7,309 bases of DNA from Alphaproteobacteria bacterium. GTDB taxonomy: Bacteria; Pseudomonadota; Alphaproteobacteria; UBA6615. The stretch's first letter is position 1, and each line of letters opens with the position of its first letter. The translations under genes were made by a program, and so were the position numbers. Positions 1-6,431 of this stretch are shown piece by piece. The stretch lies in the NCBI GenBank assembly GCA_013003285.1, contig JABDJY010000222.1, positions 1-7,309 of the forward strand. The letters run 5' to 3'. The notes beneath the pieces were generated by a model. It was not told the DNA's origin and searched no databases. It saw only the letters and a program-made list of their open reading frames with translations.

Positions 1-811
1 GCACATTATCCTGAAATGACCCCTCTCTCCCCATCGCCTTGAGCGCCTTCATCACGTGAATGCCGTCGATCAATCGGCCGTTCAAATTTCGCATTGATGC
101 GATTTGGGCTGCTGCGATACGCTTTAAAATGCGAATGAAGAAATGCAGCCCGAATGTCGTGACACTACCCAGACAAAGAGCCGCCAGGGTGAATTGCCAA
201 CTGATGAGAAAAGAGGCGCCGGTCAGGAAAAAGATCTGTAGGAGGCGCGAGACGCCTTGAGAGATCGCCAGGCTTGCTTTTGATGTCTTACCGGCGTCGT
301 TGACCAGCGCCTGAATGTAATCGCCGGTTTTCTCGCGGGTGAACAAAGCCCACTTTGCTTTTACCATCGCCAACAGCAAATCGGCGCGAACCTGTTGAGT
401 GATTTTTGCGGCGAAGTTACCGATGATAATTCCGGCTAAAGCCCGTAGAGAAAATTTGACAAGTATGACCGCCACGATGATTCCAAGAACCCACGGTATG
501 GTCTTCGGTATTGCCAGATAATCAAGAATGTCGAAGATGATCTGGGTGAGCCAATTTAGCTCACCGGCAGTGTTACCGATAATAAGTGCAAGAGCCGGGA
601 GTAGAAGCAGAACACCGACGCTGTCTAGAACACCTGAAACGAGAAACAGGACAGCTGAGGCAACTGCCTGTAGTGGATACTCTCGGCAGAACCATGCAAC
701 CATGGGCCCGAGGCCTCTCTGCGCCGTATGGCGCAGAACCGGTTCCGATTCAGAGTTTCGTGTCGGAGTTGCTAGGGACGTCCGGTTATCTGTGGTTTGA
801 GAGGTGTTCAT
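1..811 (-). CDS. ABC exporter, N-terminal membrane domain (partial, runs off the left edge)
   Basis: The frame opens with ATG at 811 and stays open for 270 codons to the window edge, so the C-terminal part and any ATPase domain are not visible. The first ~45 residues are polar and probably cytoplasmic. Hydrophobic segments follow at about 47-79, 104-130, 186-205 and 207-227. Between the second and third lies a stretch typical of type-1 ABC exporter coupling helices: a VRADLLLAMV-like segment (141-150), then FTREKTGDYIQALVNDAG (157-174). The last residues, GRLIDGIHVMKALKAMGRE (245-263), match the intracellular helix of MsbA/PglK-like exporters. The start overlaps the stop of the acetyltransferase upstream by 4 bases (ATGA), which implies translational coupling. 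Family knowledge: such proteins flip lipids or lipid-linked glycans, or export peptides. The link to the sugar made here is inference from the operon. Base composition (27/60 G+C in 421-480) is lower than in the genes further right. Confidence 0.88.
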   Translation of the reverse strand, partial: MNTSQTTDNRTSLATPTRNSESEPVLRHTAQRGLGPMVAWFCREYPLQAVASAVLFLVSGVLDSVGVLLLLPALALIIGNTAGELNWLTQIIFDILDYLAIPKTIPWVLGIIVAVILVKFSLRALAGIIIGNFAAKITQQVRADLLLAMVKAKWALFTREKTGDYIQALVNDAGKTSKASLAISQGVSRLLQIFFLTGASFLISWQFTLAALCLGSVTTFGLHFFIRILKRIAAAQIASMRNLNGRLIDGIHVMKALKAMGREGSFQDNV

Positions 812-1395
812 TCAATAATAGCCGGGAAATTTTCGAAGTTCAGTTCATGTTCCGTCAAACCGAAATCTAGTATGTCTTCGCGCCCACAAGGGCCTTCGAC
901 CTGATATCTTTGCCGGCCTTCCTGTGTGAACCCGATTTTTTGGAGAACCCGTATGCTGCCCAGGTTGCCGCTGTAGCAACTTGCGCGGATTTTTTTCAGT
1001 CCAACTTGGCGCATGCTGAACGTGCATAAGGCTCCAACGGCATTTGTTCCTATTCCGCGCCCCCAACTCTCCTGATCCCCGACAAAATAACCCACGACCC
1101 CGGAACGATGCTGTTCTTTAATGTCCGATAACTTAACGCTTCCAAGAAAGCGGCCATTATCACCGTCGTGAATTGCGAAAAATGCGACGGTTGGGTTCTC
1201 GATCTGCCGCTCGATGAATGCCCTTAGTGTTGAGAGCGATTGCGGCCGAAATCGCGTTTCGAGGTATCTGTTAGTTTTCGGATCGTTTAGCCAGCCGACA
1301 TAATCTTCTGTTGCGTGCTCCATCGTCAATGGACGCAGCAAGATTGGCCCGCACTTGATGTTTGGTAGTCCGATGTTAGTGGTACAATTTATCAT
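808..1395 (-). CDS. GNAT-family N-acetyltransferase (RimJ/RimL-like)
   Basis: A 195-residue protein of normal length for a single-domain GNAT enzyme, which transfers an acyl group from acyl-CoA to an amine. It starts with the usual first strand and helix (ILLRPLTMEHATEDYVGWLND, about 18-38). The acetyl-CoA pyrophosphate loop is seen as WGRGIGTNAVG (111-121). The C-terminal family signature NLGSIRVLQKIGF lies at 144-156. The ATG at 1395 is the only plausible start: the frame is open for only 15 codons upstream, without another start codon, and no clear Shine-Dalgarno sequence is present. Its stop overlaps the exporter start by 4 bases. The substrate is unknown. Because a PseH-like domain is already fused to PseG in this operon, this enzyme may add a further acyl group to the nonulosonate or act on another sugar (inference). 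Sampled G+C (33/60 in 1201-1260) is lower than in the pse genes. Confidence 0.92.
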   Translation of the reverse strand: MINCTTNIGLPNIKCGPILLRPLTMEHATEDYVGWLNDPKTNRYLETRFRPQSLSTLRAFIERQIENPTVAFFAIHDGDNGRFLGSVKLSDIKEQHRSGVVGYFVGDQESWGRGIGTNAVGALCTFSMRQVGLKKIRASCYSGNLGSIRVLQKIGFTQEGRQRYQVEGPCGREDILDFGLTEHELNFENFPAIIE

Positions 1396-1580
1396 TTGTG
1401 TTGCACGATCATGAATACTCGAATGGGGGGATTGGGCGATTTAATCGTAAGAACGATCTCGCGCCGCCCCACTTCGTCAGATCCGCTGGTTCTCTCCCGA
1501 TTTGAATCGTGGACGCTGCGCCACCCTAGATGATGGCGACGAGAACCATTTTCCGGCCTGCACCGTCGTTGCTGCCTCAT
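1392..1580 (-). CDS. Doubtful small ORF filling the only gap in the operon (62 codons)
   Basis: This ORF starts with an ATG that overlaps the stop of the synthase gene as ATGA (1580-1577). It ends with a TGA that overlaps the start of the acetyltransferase as ATGA (1395-1392), so it fills the 181-base gap exactly. The product would be very basic in its first two thirds, with many Arg, and ends in a short hydrophobic run (IRVFMIVQHK). I recognise no family or motif. About 34 of 61 sense codons after the start end in G or C, which is not the strong third-position bias of the neighbouring genes, and there is no good ribosome binding site. It may be a small coupled gene, the remnant of a decayed gene, or chance. 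I see no convincing promoter, terminator or RNA in the gap. Confidence 0.2.
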   Translation of the reverse strand: MRQQRRCRPENGSRRHHLGWRSVHDSNRERTSGSDEVGRREIVLTIKSPNPPIRVFMIVQHK

Positions 1581-2626
1581 TCGATGTCTTCGAGTCGCAA
1601 CGGTTTCCCGCGCGCGAGCTTGCGCTTGGCGTTCTTGCCGAGAACAGACCTGTAGTGCTGTGGCGCCAGGCCGAGACCCGGGCGGATCCTTCGTATGTTC
1701 TTCTCGGTCAGCGTTTCGCCTGCCGCGATGTCCGCCACAACATAGATCGAGCGCCGGTACTGCGCCAGCGCTCGCTCACTTGCCTTCATATCGTAGCCGG
1801 CCGTTCCCAACGCGGTATAGACGTCCGCGGTGTTCTGCACGAGTTCGGCGAGCTCGGCGGGCTCAAGTGAGAAGGCGGCGTCGGGCCCACCGTCTTCGCG
1901 CCGGAGCGTGAAGTGTTTCTCGATGACGCAGGCGCCAAGCGCGACAGCGCCGACCGCGACAGCGGTGCCAAGTGTATGATCGGACAATCCGACCGGCAGG
2001 TTCAGACGGTCGGCAAGGTCGGGGATTGTCCGTATGTTGGAATCCGCCACCGTCGTCGGGTATCCGCTGACGCAGTGGAGAACGACGATCGCTTCCGCGC
2101 CGGAAACCTGAAGGGCTGAAGCTGCCTGCTCGATCTCCGCGAATGTGGCCATGCCGGTGGACAGGATGACGGGGCGTCCGGTGGCGCCGATCTTTTCCAA
2201 TAGCGGTGTGTCTATCACCTCGAAGGAGGCCAACTTGTAGGCCGGCGGGTCGAACTTCTCGAGAAAGTCTACCGCGCTTTCATCGAAGGGCGTGCTGAAG
2301 ACATCGATCCCGATCTGCCGCCCGAGCGCAAACAGTTCTTCATGCCATGACCAGGGCGTGTGCGCTTCCTGATACAGTTCGTAGAGCGATCTTCCGTCCC
2401 ACACGCCGCCCTCAATGCGAAAGCCCTCACCATCATGGTCGATGGTCATGGTGTCGGCGGTATAGGTCTGCAGCTTGACGGCGTGCGCGCCCGATTTCTT
2501 TGCGACACGGATCAGCTCAAGGGCGCGATTTATGTCGCCGTTGTGGTTGCCGGACATTTCGGCGATGACATACGGTGCACAGCCCGCACCGATTGTCCGC
2601 TCCCCGATGTTGAAGGTCTTGTTCAA
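1577..2626 (-). CDS. pseI: Pseudaminic acid synthase PseI
   Basis: The enzyme condenses 2,4-diacetamido-2,4,6-trideoxy-L-altrose with phosphoenolpyruvate to give pseudaminic acid, in the cytoplasm. At 349 residues it has full family length. The NeuB-type barrel shows EMSGNHNG (23-30), KLQTYTADTMT (51-61), WDGRSLYELYQEAHTPW (76-92), STPFD (111-115), HCVSGYP (184-190), GLSDHTLG (213-220), IEKHFTL (235-241) and the PDAAFSLEP block (248-256). The EMSGNHNG, YTADTMT and WDGRSLY blocks are typical of PseI rather than of NeuB or LegI. A C-terminal SAF (antifreeze-like) domain follows at about 288-349 with IRPGLGL (314-320). The start is TTG at 2626, overlapping the stop of the preceding gene by 4 bases; a GGAG sits 8 bases upstream and no ATG is available in frame nearby. 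It follows the PseG/PseH fusion, its direct pathway predecessor. Confidence 0.95.
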   Translation of the reverse strand: MNKTFNIGERTIGAGCAPYVIAEMSGNHNGDINRALELIRVAKKSGAHAVKLQTYTADTMTIDHDGEGFRIEGGVWDGRSLYELYQEAHTPWSWHEELFALGRQIGIDVFSTPFDESAVDFLEKFDPPAYKLASFEVIDTPLLEKIGATGRPVILSTGMATFAEIEQAASALQVSGAEAIVVLHCVSGYPTTVADSNIRTIPDLADRLNLPVGLSDHTLGTAVAVGAVALGACVIEKHFTLRREDGGPDAAFSLEPAELAELVQNTADVYTALGTAGYDMKASERALAQYRRSIYVVADIAAGETLTEKNIRRIRPGLGLAPQHYRSVLGKNAKRKLARGKPLRLEDIE

Positions 2627-4098
2627 TTCATGAACTCCGTTGCTGGCGTGCGAACAAATGCGTCGCCGGCATCGATAAATCCGGTACTTTCGAAAGCCTG
2701 AATCGAAGCTGTGTTCTCGGGCCTAATTTCGGCGAACAGCGGCTCGTCGCAATAGATGCGGCCGACCTGGCGCAGCATTGCCCTTCCGGTTCCATTGCCC
2801 TGTGTCTCGGGCGCGACCAGCAACGACACCCACCAGCCTTTCTTTTCATGCTGTTTCAGATGCAACAGTCCAAGCGGCTTTTGCGCGCTATTGTAGGCGA
2901 TATAGGTTTCTAGCGGGGCGTTGGCGAGACGGTTCTCGACCCATGCGTCGTGATCGACTTGGGCGATCTTGCCGGGGTTGTTGGAAAACCGCCGCATCCC
3001 CTCGCTGTTCTGCCATTGAAAAACGATGTCGCTATCGCTTTCGCGCATCGGCCGCAGCCGGACGGCGCCGCCGTTGCGGTCGGTCTCGGGCAGAAGGGTC
3101 GCCGCAACCCGCCGCGCACCCCGACCGTCAACGAGTTGTCGCGCGCGCGCGCTCATGGTCGCCGCCGCTGCGGGCGCGGTAAGCAGGTCGAGGGCCACCG
3201 CGCCGGCATCTTCAGGCTGAACCGCCTGCCAGTCGCCAAGATAGCGCGCGACACCCATCGCCTCGGCCAGCTCCCCGACTTCTATTTGGTTGTCGGCGAA
3301 TGAAACCAGTACTTGCGGAAGCCCGGCGCAAGCGCGTTCCAGTGTCATGCTGCCCGGCGCACCAATGGCGATCGATGCCTCTGTCATAAGCGCGGCCACG
3401 TCGTTGGGGGCGATGTGGAGTGCCACGGCTCGCGATTCCTTAGAAAACGCCTCGATCCGGTCCAGGTGCTTCGTGTCGTCGCCCACGACGATAACGATCT
3501 CATATCCGGCCCACACTAGCTGGGTCATCGCCGGCATGAGCCAGTCGGTCAAACCCAGCGGGTCGGCGCCGCCGAAGCACACAAAGACGCGACCAGCCTG
3601 CGACCGAGCCGCCACATCGTGATTCTTCCTGGATCGTATGCCGGCGAATTCGGGACGCAGCAGGGCGAAGGCGCTGCCGGTGAGAAGCAAGGCTTCCGCC
3701 GGCAATGCCTTTGTCCAGTCGGCCACGCGTCTGCCGATATTCTGATCGATCAGAATATCGCAGGCATGAGATCGGCCGGCAAAATCATCGATGATGGCGA
3801 CCGTGCCGACATGTGGTGCAAGCATCGATTCGACGTCTTGCGACAGATCGTAGCGATCCAGGACGAGGCAAGACAGTCGCTCGCAGCGCACAGGGTTAAG
3901 AATCGATTCCGTTGAGCCGTCGACTTCGATGAACCTGCAGCTGTCCGGCATAAATGGTCGGGCGAAGGCGATCGTTGCCGGATCGGCGATCAACATAATG
4001 CCGCTATTGGCTTCCGCCAGCGCATGCGCCAGGGCGGCACAGCGCCGCGCATGCCCCGTACCGATATCGGCTGCCGCTCGGAAATGAAATGCGATCAT
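2623..4098 (-). CDS. Fused PseG UDP-sugar hydrolase and PseH-like N-acetyltransferase
   Basis: One polypeptide appears to hold two consecutive steps of pseudaminic acid synthesis. Counting from the ATG at 4098 (491 residues), residues 1 to about 330 are PseG-like. The first strand and glycine loop end in DIGTGHARR (11-19); His16 corresponds to the catalytic His17 of Campylobacter PseG. They are followed by IIDDFAGR (102-109), CDILIDQN (113-120), CFGGADP (174-180) and GAPGSMTLERA (246-256). Residues about 345-483 are a GNAT domain with VRLRP at its start, WQN, the CoA loop QGNGTGRAM (433-441) and ENTASIQAFESTGF (461-474). PseH acetylates the 4-amino group of the UDP-amino sugar; PseG then cleaves off UDP. 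The frame is open further upstream to an ATG at 4116 and a TTG at 4134. I chose 4098 because it matches the family N-terminus; none of the three has a good Shine-Dalgarno sequence. The stop overlaps pseI by 4 bases. Confidence 0.9.
   Translation of the reverse strand: MIAFHFRAAADIGTGHARRCAALAHALAEANSGIMLIADPATIAFARPFMPDSCRFIEVDGSTESILNPVRCERLSCLVLDRYDLSQDVESMLAPHVGTVAIIDDFAGRSHACDILIDQNIGRRVADWTKALPAEALLLTGSAFALLRPEFAGIRSRKNHDVAARSQAGRVFVCFGGADPLGLTDWLMPAMTQLVWAGYEIVIVVGDDTKHLDRIEAFSKESRAVALHIAPNDVAALMTEASIAIGAPGSMTLERACAGLPQVLVSFADNQIEVGELAEAMGVARYLGDWQAVQPEDAGAVALDLLTAPAAAATMSARARQLVDGRGARRVAATLLPETDRNGGAVRLRPMRESDSDIVFQWQNSEGMRRFSNNPGKIAQVDHDAWVENRLANAPLETYIAYNSAQKPLGLLHLKQHEKKGWWVSLLVAPETQGNGTGRAMLRQVGRIYCDEPLFAEIRPENTASIQAFESTGFIDAGDAFVRTPATEFMN
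2635..2638 (-). promoter_or_regulatory. Ribosome binding site for pseI
   Basis: On the minus strand a GGAG core lies 8 bases before the TTG at 2626, inside the last codons of the PseG/PseH gene. It supports the TTG as the true start and suggests that translation of pseI is coupled to termination of the upstream gene. Confidence 0.55.
3140..3152. repeat. Short CG dinucleotide run in the PseG-PseH linker
   Basis: Six CG units plus one C lie in the segment joining the hydrolase and acetyltransferase domains and encode Ala-Arg repeats at about residues 316-320. Gain or loss of one unit would shift the frame and cut off the acetyltransferase domain. At this length the run may simply reflect high G+C. 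Confidence 0.5.
3735..3760. repeat. Perfect 26-base palindrome inside the PseG coding region
   Basis: The 13-base arm CGATATTCTGATC (3735-3747) is followed without spacer by its exact reverse complement (3748-3760). Flanking CTG (3731-3733) and CAG (3761-3763) could extend the stem past one unpaired base at 3734. Read on the minus strand it encodes DILIDQNI, with the centre on a codon boundary, within a conserved PseG motif. It could be a binding site for a dimeric regulator, an mRNA or DNA hairpin, or a by-product of the protein motif. Confidence 0.9.
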
Positions 4099-4137
4099 TG
4101 AAAGTGGTGGGACCATACTGCCGGGCGATGCCAAAAT

Positions 4138-5439
4138 TTAGCGAACACTGAAGACCGGTTGAATGAGCTCGCAATTCAGGCGCGTTGCAAGGCCGGGTCG
4201 CTGAACTTCGTCGCGCAGCGTCGATACGGCTTTTGCAAACGCGTCGATGACATGTTGCAATTCTCCATCGGTATGTGCGTAGCAAATATTCAAACTGCTG
4301 CCGAATAGCACGCCGGATTCGACCATATTTTTCACCATGAAGGTCTTCACTTCCTCCGGGCTGGAACATCCGACGGCGCCGTAGACCGGGACCAACCATG
4401 GCTCCTTACCCGCCAGCGTAATTCCTTCCGCCATGCCATTTTCATCGATGATGTTGCCGATTTCCCGCTTTAGAAAAGCCCCCTTGCGCCACAGCGCCTC
4501 GATCACGGGCTCCCGCCGGAATGTGTCGATCACCGCCTTGGCGGCAGCCAGCGACAGGGCCTCACCGCCGAACGTGCCGGAGAAGAAGATTTCGTTGAAT
4601 TCTTGCATTAGGTCGCTGCGGCCGGCGATGGCGGACAGCGGCATACCGTTCGCCATGCCTTTCCCGAGCACGCATAAGTCCGGCGTGACGCCGAAATATT
4701 CCTGGGCGCCGCCAAGCGAAAACCGGAAGCCGGTAATGGTTTCGTCGAAGACCAGTATGGTCCCCGTCTTCGTCGCAAAGTCCCGCAGTCCCTCGAGGTA
4801 TCCCGGTGCGGGTTCGACGGCCGACATGGGTTCGAGGATAATGCAGGCTAGGTCGCCATCAAACGCAACATAGGCCTGCTCAATCGCCGCCAGATCGTTG
4901 TAGGGAACTTTCTGCGTTAGTGCACGGACGGCTGGGGGCACGCCTTTACTTCGTACGGTCGCCCCAACATACCAATCCTGCCAACCGTGATAGCCCAGCG
5001 CGAGCACGTGGTTGCGCCCTGTCGCGGCGCGTGAAATGCGTACGGCAGCGCTTGTGCCATCGGTGCCGTTTTTGCCGAAGCGGACCATTTCGGCGCAGGG
5101 AATGATCTCGACAATGCGTTCCGCGACCTCAGCCTCGAGCGTCGTCGCAAGGCTAAAGGAAGTGCCGCGAGTCAATTGCTCGCTGATGGCCGCATTGACG
5201 CCCGGATCGCAATAGCCCAGGACATTGGCCAGTAATCCCATCACCATGTCGACATATTCGTTGCCGTCCACATCCCACACGCGGCCGCCTTGGCCATGGG
5301 AAAGGAAGTCCGGCGTGACACCGGCCGGGTATTGGATACGGCTTTTTGAGAATGTCTGACAGGCGGTGGGTATCAGCGCCGCGGCGTGGTTGAAGTGTCG
5401 AATGCTCTCCGCAAAGCGTGGGTCGGTTCTGGCTCCCAT
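4138..5439 (-). CDS. Class III PLP aminotransferase, glutamate-1-semialdehyde aminomutase-like
   Basis: A 433-residue, full-length member of the class III aminotransferase fold, closest in appearance to HemL. Visible landmarks are LIPTACQTFSKS (22-33), WDVDGNEYVD (55-64), FGKNGTDGTSAAVR (121-134), the PLP-stacking region GYHGW (149-153), LEPM (202-205), the cofactor aspartate in VFDETITGFR (230-239) and the Schiff-base lysine K260 in LGKGMANGMPLSA (258-270). SGTFGGEALSLAAA (287-300) closes the active site. Annotation pipelines often name such proteins HemL. The position between an oxidoreductase and pse genes instead suggests transamination of a keto-sugar, or of another precursor of the nonulosonate (inference). 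The ATG at 5439 lies 8 bases after the oxidoreductase stop, with a weak AGGT before it. About 40 bases separate its TAA stop from the preferred start of the next gene. Confidence 0.93.
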   Translation of the reverse strand: MGARTDPRFAESIRHFNHAAALIPTACQTFSKSRIQYPAGVTPDFLSHGQGGRVWDVDGNEYVDMVMGLLANVLGYCDPGVNAAISEQLTRGTSFSLATTLEAEVAERIVEIIPCAEMVRFGKNGTDGTSAAVRISRAATGRNHVLALGYHGWQDWYVGATVRSKGVPPAVRALTQKVPYNDLAAIEQAYVAFDGDLACIILEPMSAVEPAPGYLEGLRDFATKTGTILVFDETITGFRFSLGGAQEYFGVTPDLCVLGKGMANGMPLSAIAGRSDLMQEFNEIFFSGTFGGEALSLAAAKAVIDTFRREPVIEALWRKGAFLKREIGNIIDENGMAEGITLAGKEPWLVPVYGAVGCSSPEEVKTFMVKNMVESGVLFGSSLNICYAHTDGELQHVIDAFAKAVSTLRDEVQRPGLATRLNCELIQPVFSVR

Positions 5440-5447
5440 TGATCTAC

Positions 5448-6431
5448 CTATCTGTCCATAGTCGTTTGCGCGATGATGGAAATCAGCAAACGAACCTCCT
5501 GGGTCGCCGTCGCGACGTCGAGAAGGCGGCCCCGGTCGCCCGTTCGGGTGAATGCGAGGAACGCATCGAGATATTTCCCATAGATAACATTAATATCGTA
5601 GGAATCGTCGTGGAACAGTTGTTCGGGCTCTCGCGCGTCGCCGCTGTAGAAGGAGACGTCCACGATTTCCGGTGCTTTAGCGCGGCTCTGCCAGACCAGT
5701 GTACCCTCGTCGCCGACAATGCGGCAGCTTCGGAACTTGTGCCGTTGCAGATAGTCGAGCTCGTATACAGCGCGCGGTCCGTTCGGATGGTCCAGTAGGA
5801 CGACGGCATGATCTTCCACGTCAATTTCGAGTGACGAAACCCGGGACAGGTGGCTGCCAGCGACCGCCGGCTTGCCAAAAAGCCACCACATGTAGTCGAA
5901 CTCGTGGATGCAATCCACCAGCACACCCCCGCCTTGATCGCGGTGCGCCGCATAGACCGAGCGGTAGTCGACTCCCGGGCGCATGTCGGGCAGGTAGCTG
6001 CCGAACTGTACATGCGCGCTTCGCGGGCGACCGATGCGGGCGAGGTTATCTCGCAGCGTTTCTGGGCCCGCGTGATACCGCATGTTCGCCATGACCACGA
6101 TCCGGCCGGCCTTCTCGGCGCTGAGCTGTTCAAAAAAGGCAAGCGTTTCTTCGTTATGCGCGATCGGTTTTTCGATCAGGGTCGGCCGTGCCAGCGATTC
6201 CACAGCCTTGTAGCAATCGGCATGCAGGTGCGTCGGTGTCGCGATGATGATCGCATCGGGGCCCCAAGCCGCGCCCGCCGCGATATTGTCGAACACCGGT
6301 TCGATCCCTGCGGCGGCCGCTCTATCGCGAAGCGCGGGTTGCGTCTCGACGACGCCAACATCGACGGCGCCCGCAAGTATGGTTGCGTGGCGCCGGCCGA
6401 TCGATCCGTAACCGACGATGAGTAGATTCAC
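5448..6431 (-). CDS. Gfo/Idh/MocA-family NAD(P)-dependent oxidoreductase
   Basis: A 327-residue dehydrogenase of the usual two-domain layout. The Rossmann fold opens at the very N-terminus with IVGYGSIGRRH (5-15). Next come ATPTHLH (64-70) and the family's EKP motif (87-89) with the lysine K88. The C-terminal domain carries GGGVLVDCIHEFDYMWWLFG (167-186), which holds the usual Asp/His pair, D173 or D179 with H176. Family members oxidise or reduce hydroxyl groups of sugars or nucleotide sugars. Here it may produce the keto group that the following aminotransferase uses (inference from adjacency; the true substrate cannot be read from sequence). The start is GTG at 6431, overlapping the stop of the CMP-synthetase by 4 bases (GTGA). 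It is supported by the Rossmann motif beginning only a few residues in. Confidence 0.93.
   Translation of the reverse strand: MNLLIVGYGSIGRRHATILAGAVDVGVVETQPALRDRAAAAGIEPVFDNIAAGAAWGPDAIIIATPTHLHADCYKAVESLARPTLIEKPIAHNEETLAFFEQLSAEKAGRIVVMANMRYHAGPETLRDNLARIGRPRSAHVQFGSYLPDMRPGVDYRSVYAAHRDQGGGVLVDCIHEFDYMWWLFGKPAVAGSHLSRVSSLEIDVEDHAVVLLDHPNGPRAVYELDYLQRHKFRSCRIVGDEGTLVWQSRAKAPEIVDVSFYSGDAREPEQLFHDDSYDINVIYGKYLDAFLAFTRTGDRGRLLDVATATQEVRLLISIIAQTTMDR

Noticed and set aside
528..870. Two overlapping plus-strand frames near the left end
   Set aside because: They are antisense to the exporter membrane domain and the end of the acetyltransferase, and are rich in Arg and Ser like shadow frames.
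1437..1447. Short palindrome CGATTTAATCG in the gap before the acetyltransferase
   Set aside because: The arms are only 5 bases and no promoter elements accompany it, so it is not distinguishable from chance.
1480..1510. A tRNA T-arm-like stretch (GATTCAAATC on the minus strand)
   Set aside because: The loop is one base too long for a T-arm and no matching acceptor, D or anticodon arms are present.
1502..1870. Plus-strand frame of 122 codons crossing the pseI end and the gap
   Set aside because: Most of it is antisense to the SAF domain of pseI; no motif and no ribosome binding site worth noting.
4138..5439. Naming the aminotransferase as the haem-pathway enzyme HemL
   Set aside because: The fold and lysine motif agree, but the gene is embedded in a nonulosonate operon, and many sugar-cluster aminotransferases share this fold. 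I kept a family-level name.
5483..6142. Minus-strand frame of 219 codons
   Set aside because: It is a second frame of the oxidoreductase gene; the product is rich in Ser, Arg and Thr and has no family motif.
6160..6180. Hairpin with a T-rich loop resembling a terminator
   Set aside because: It has 5-base arms inside the oxidoreductase coding sequence, with the T run in the loop instead of after the stem.
5850..6425. Plus-strand open frame of 191 codons
   Set aside because: It lies wholly opposite the Gfo/Idh oxidoreductase, whose motifs are clear; the plus-strand product shows no recognisable fold. Long antisense frames are expected in G+C-rich genes.
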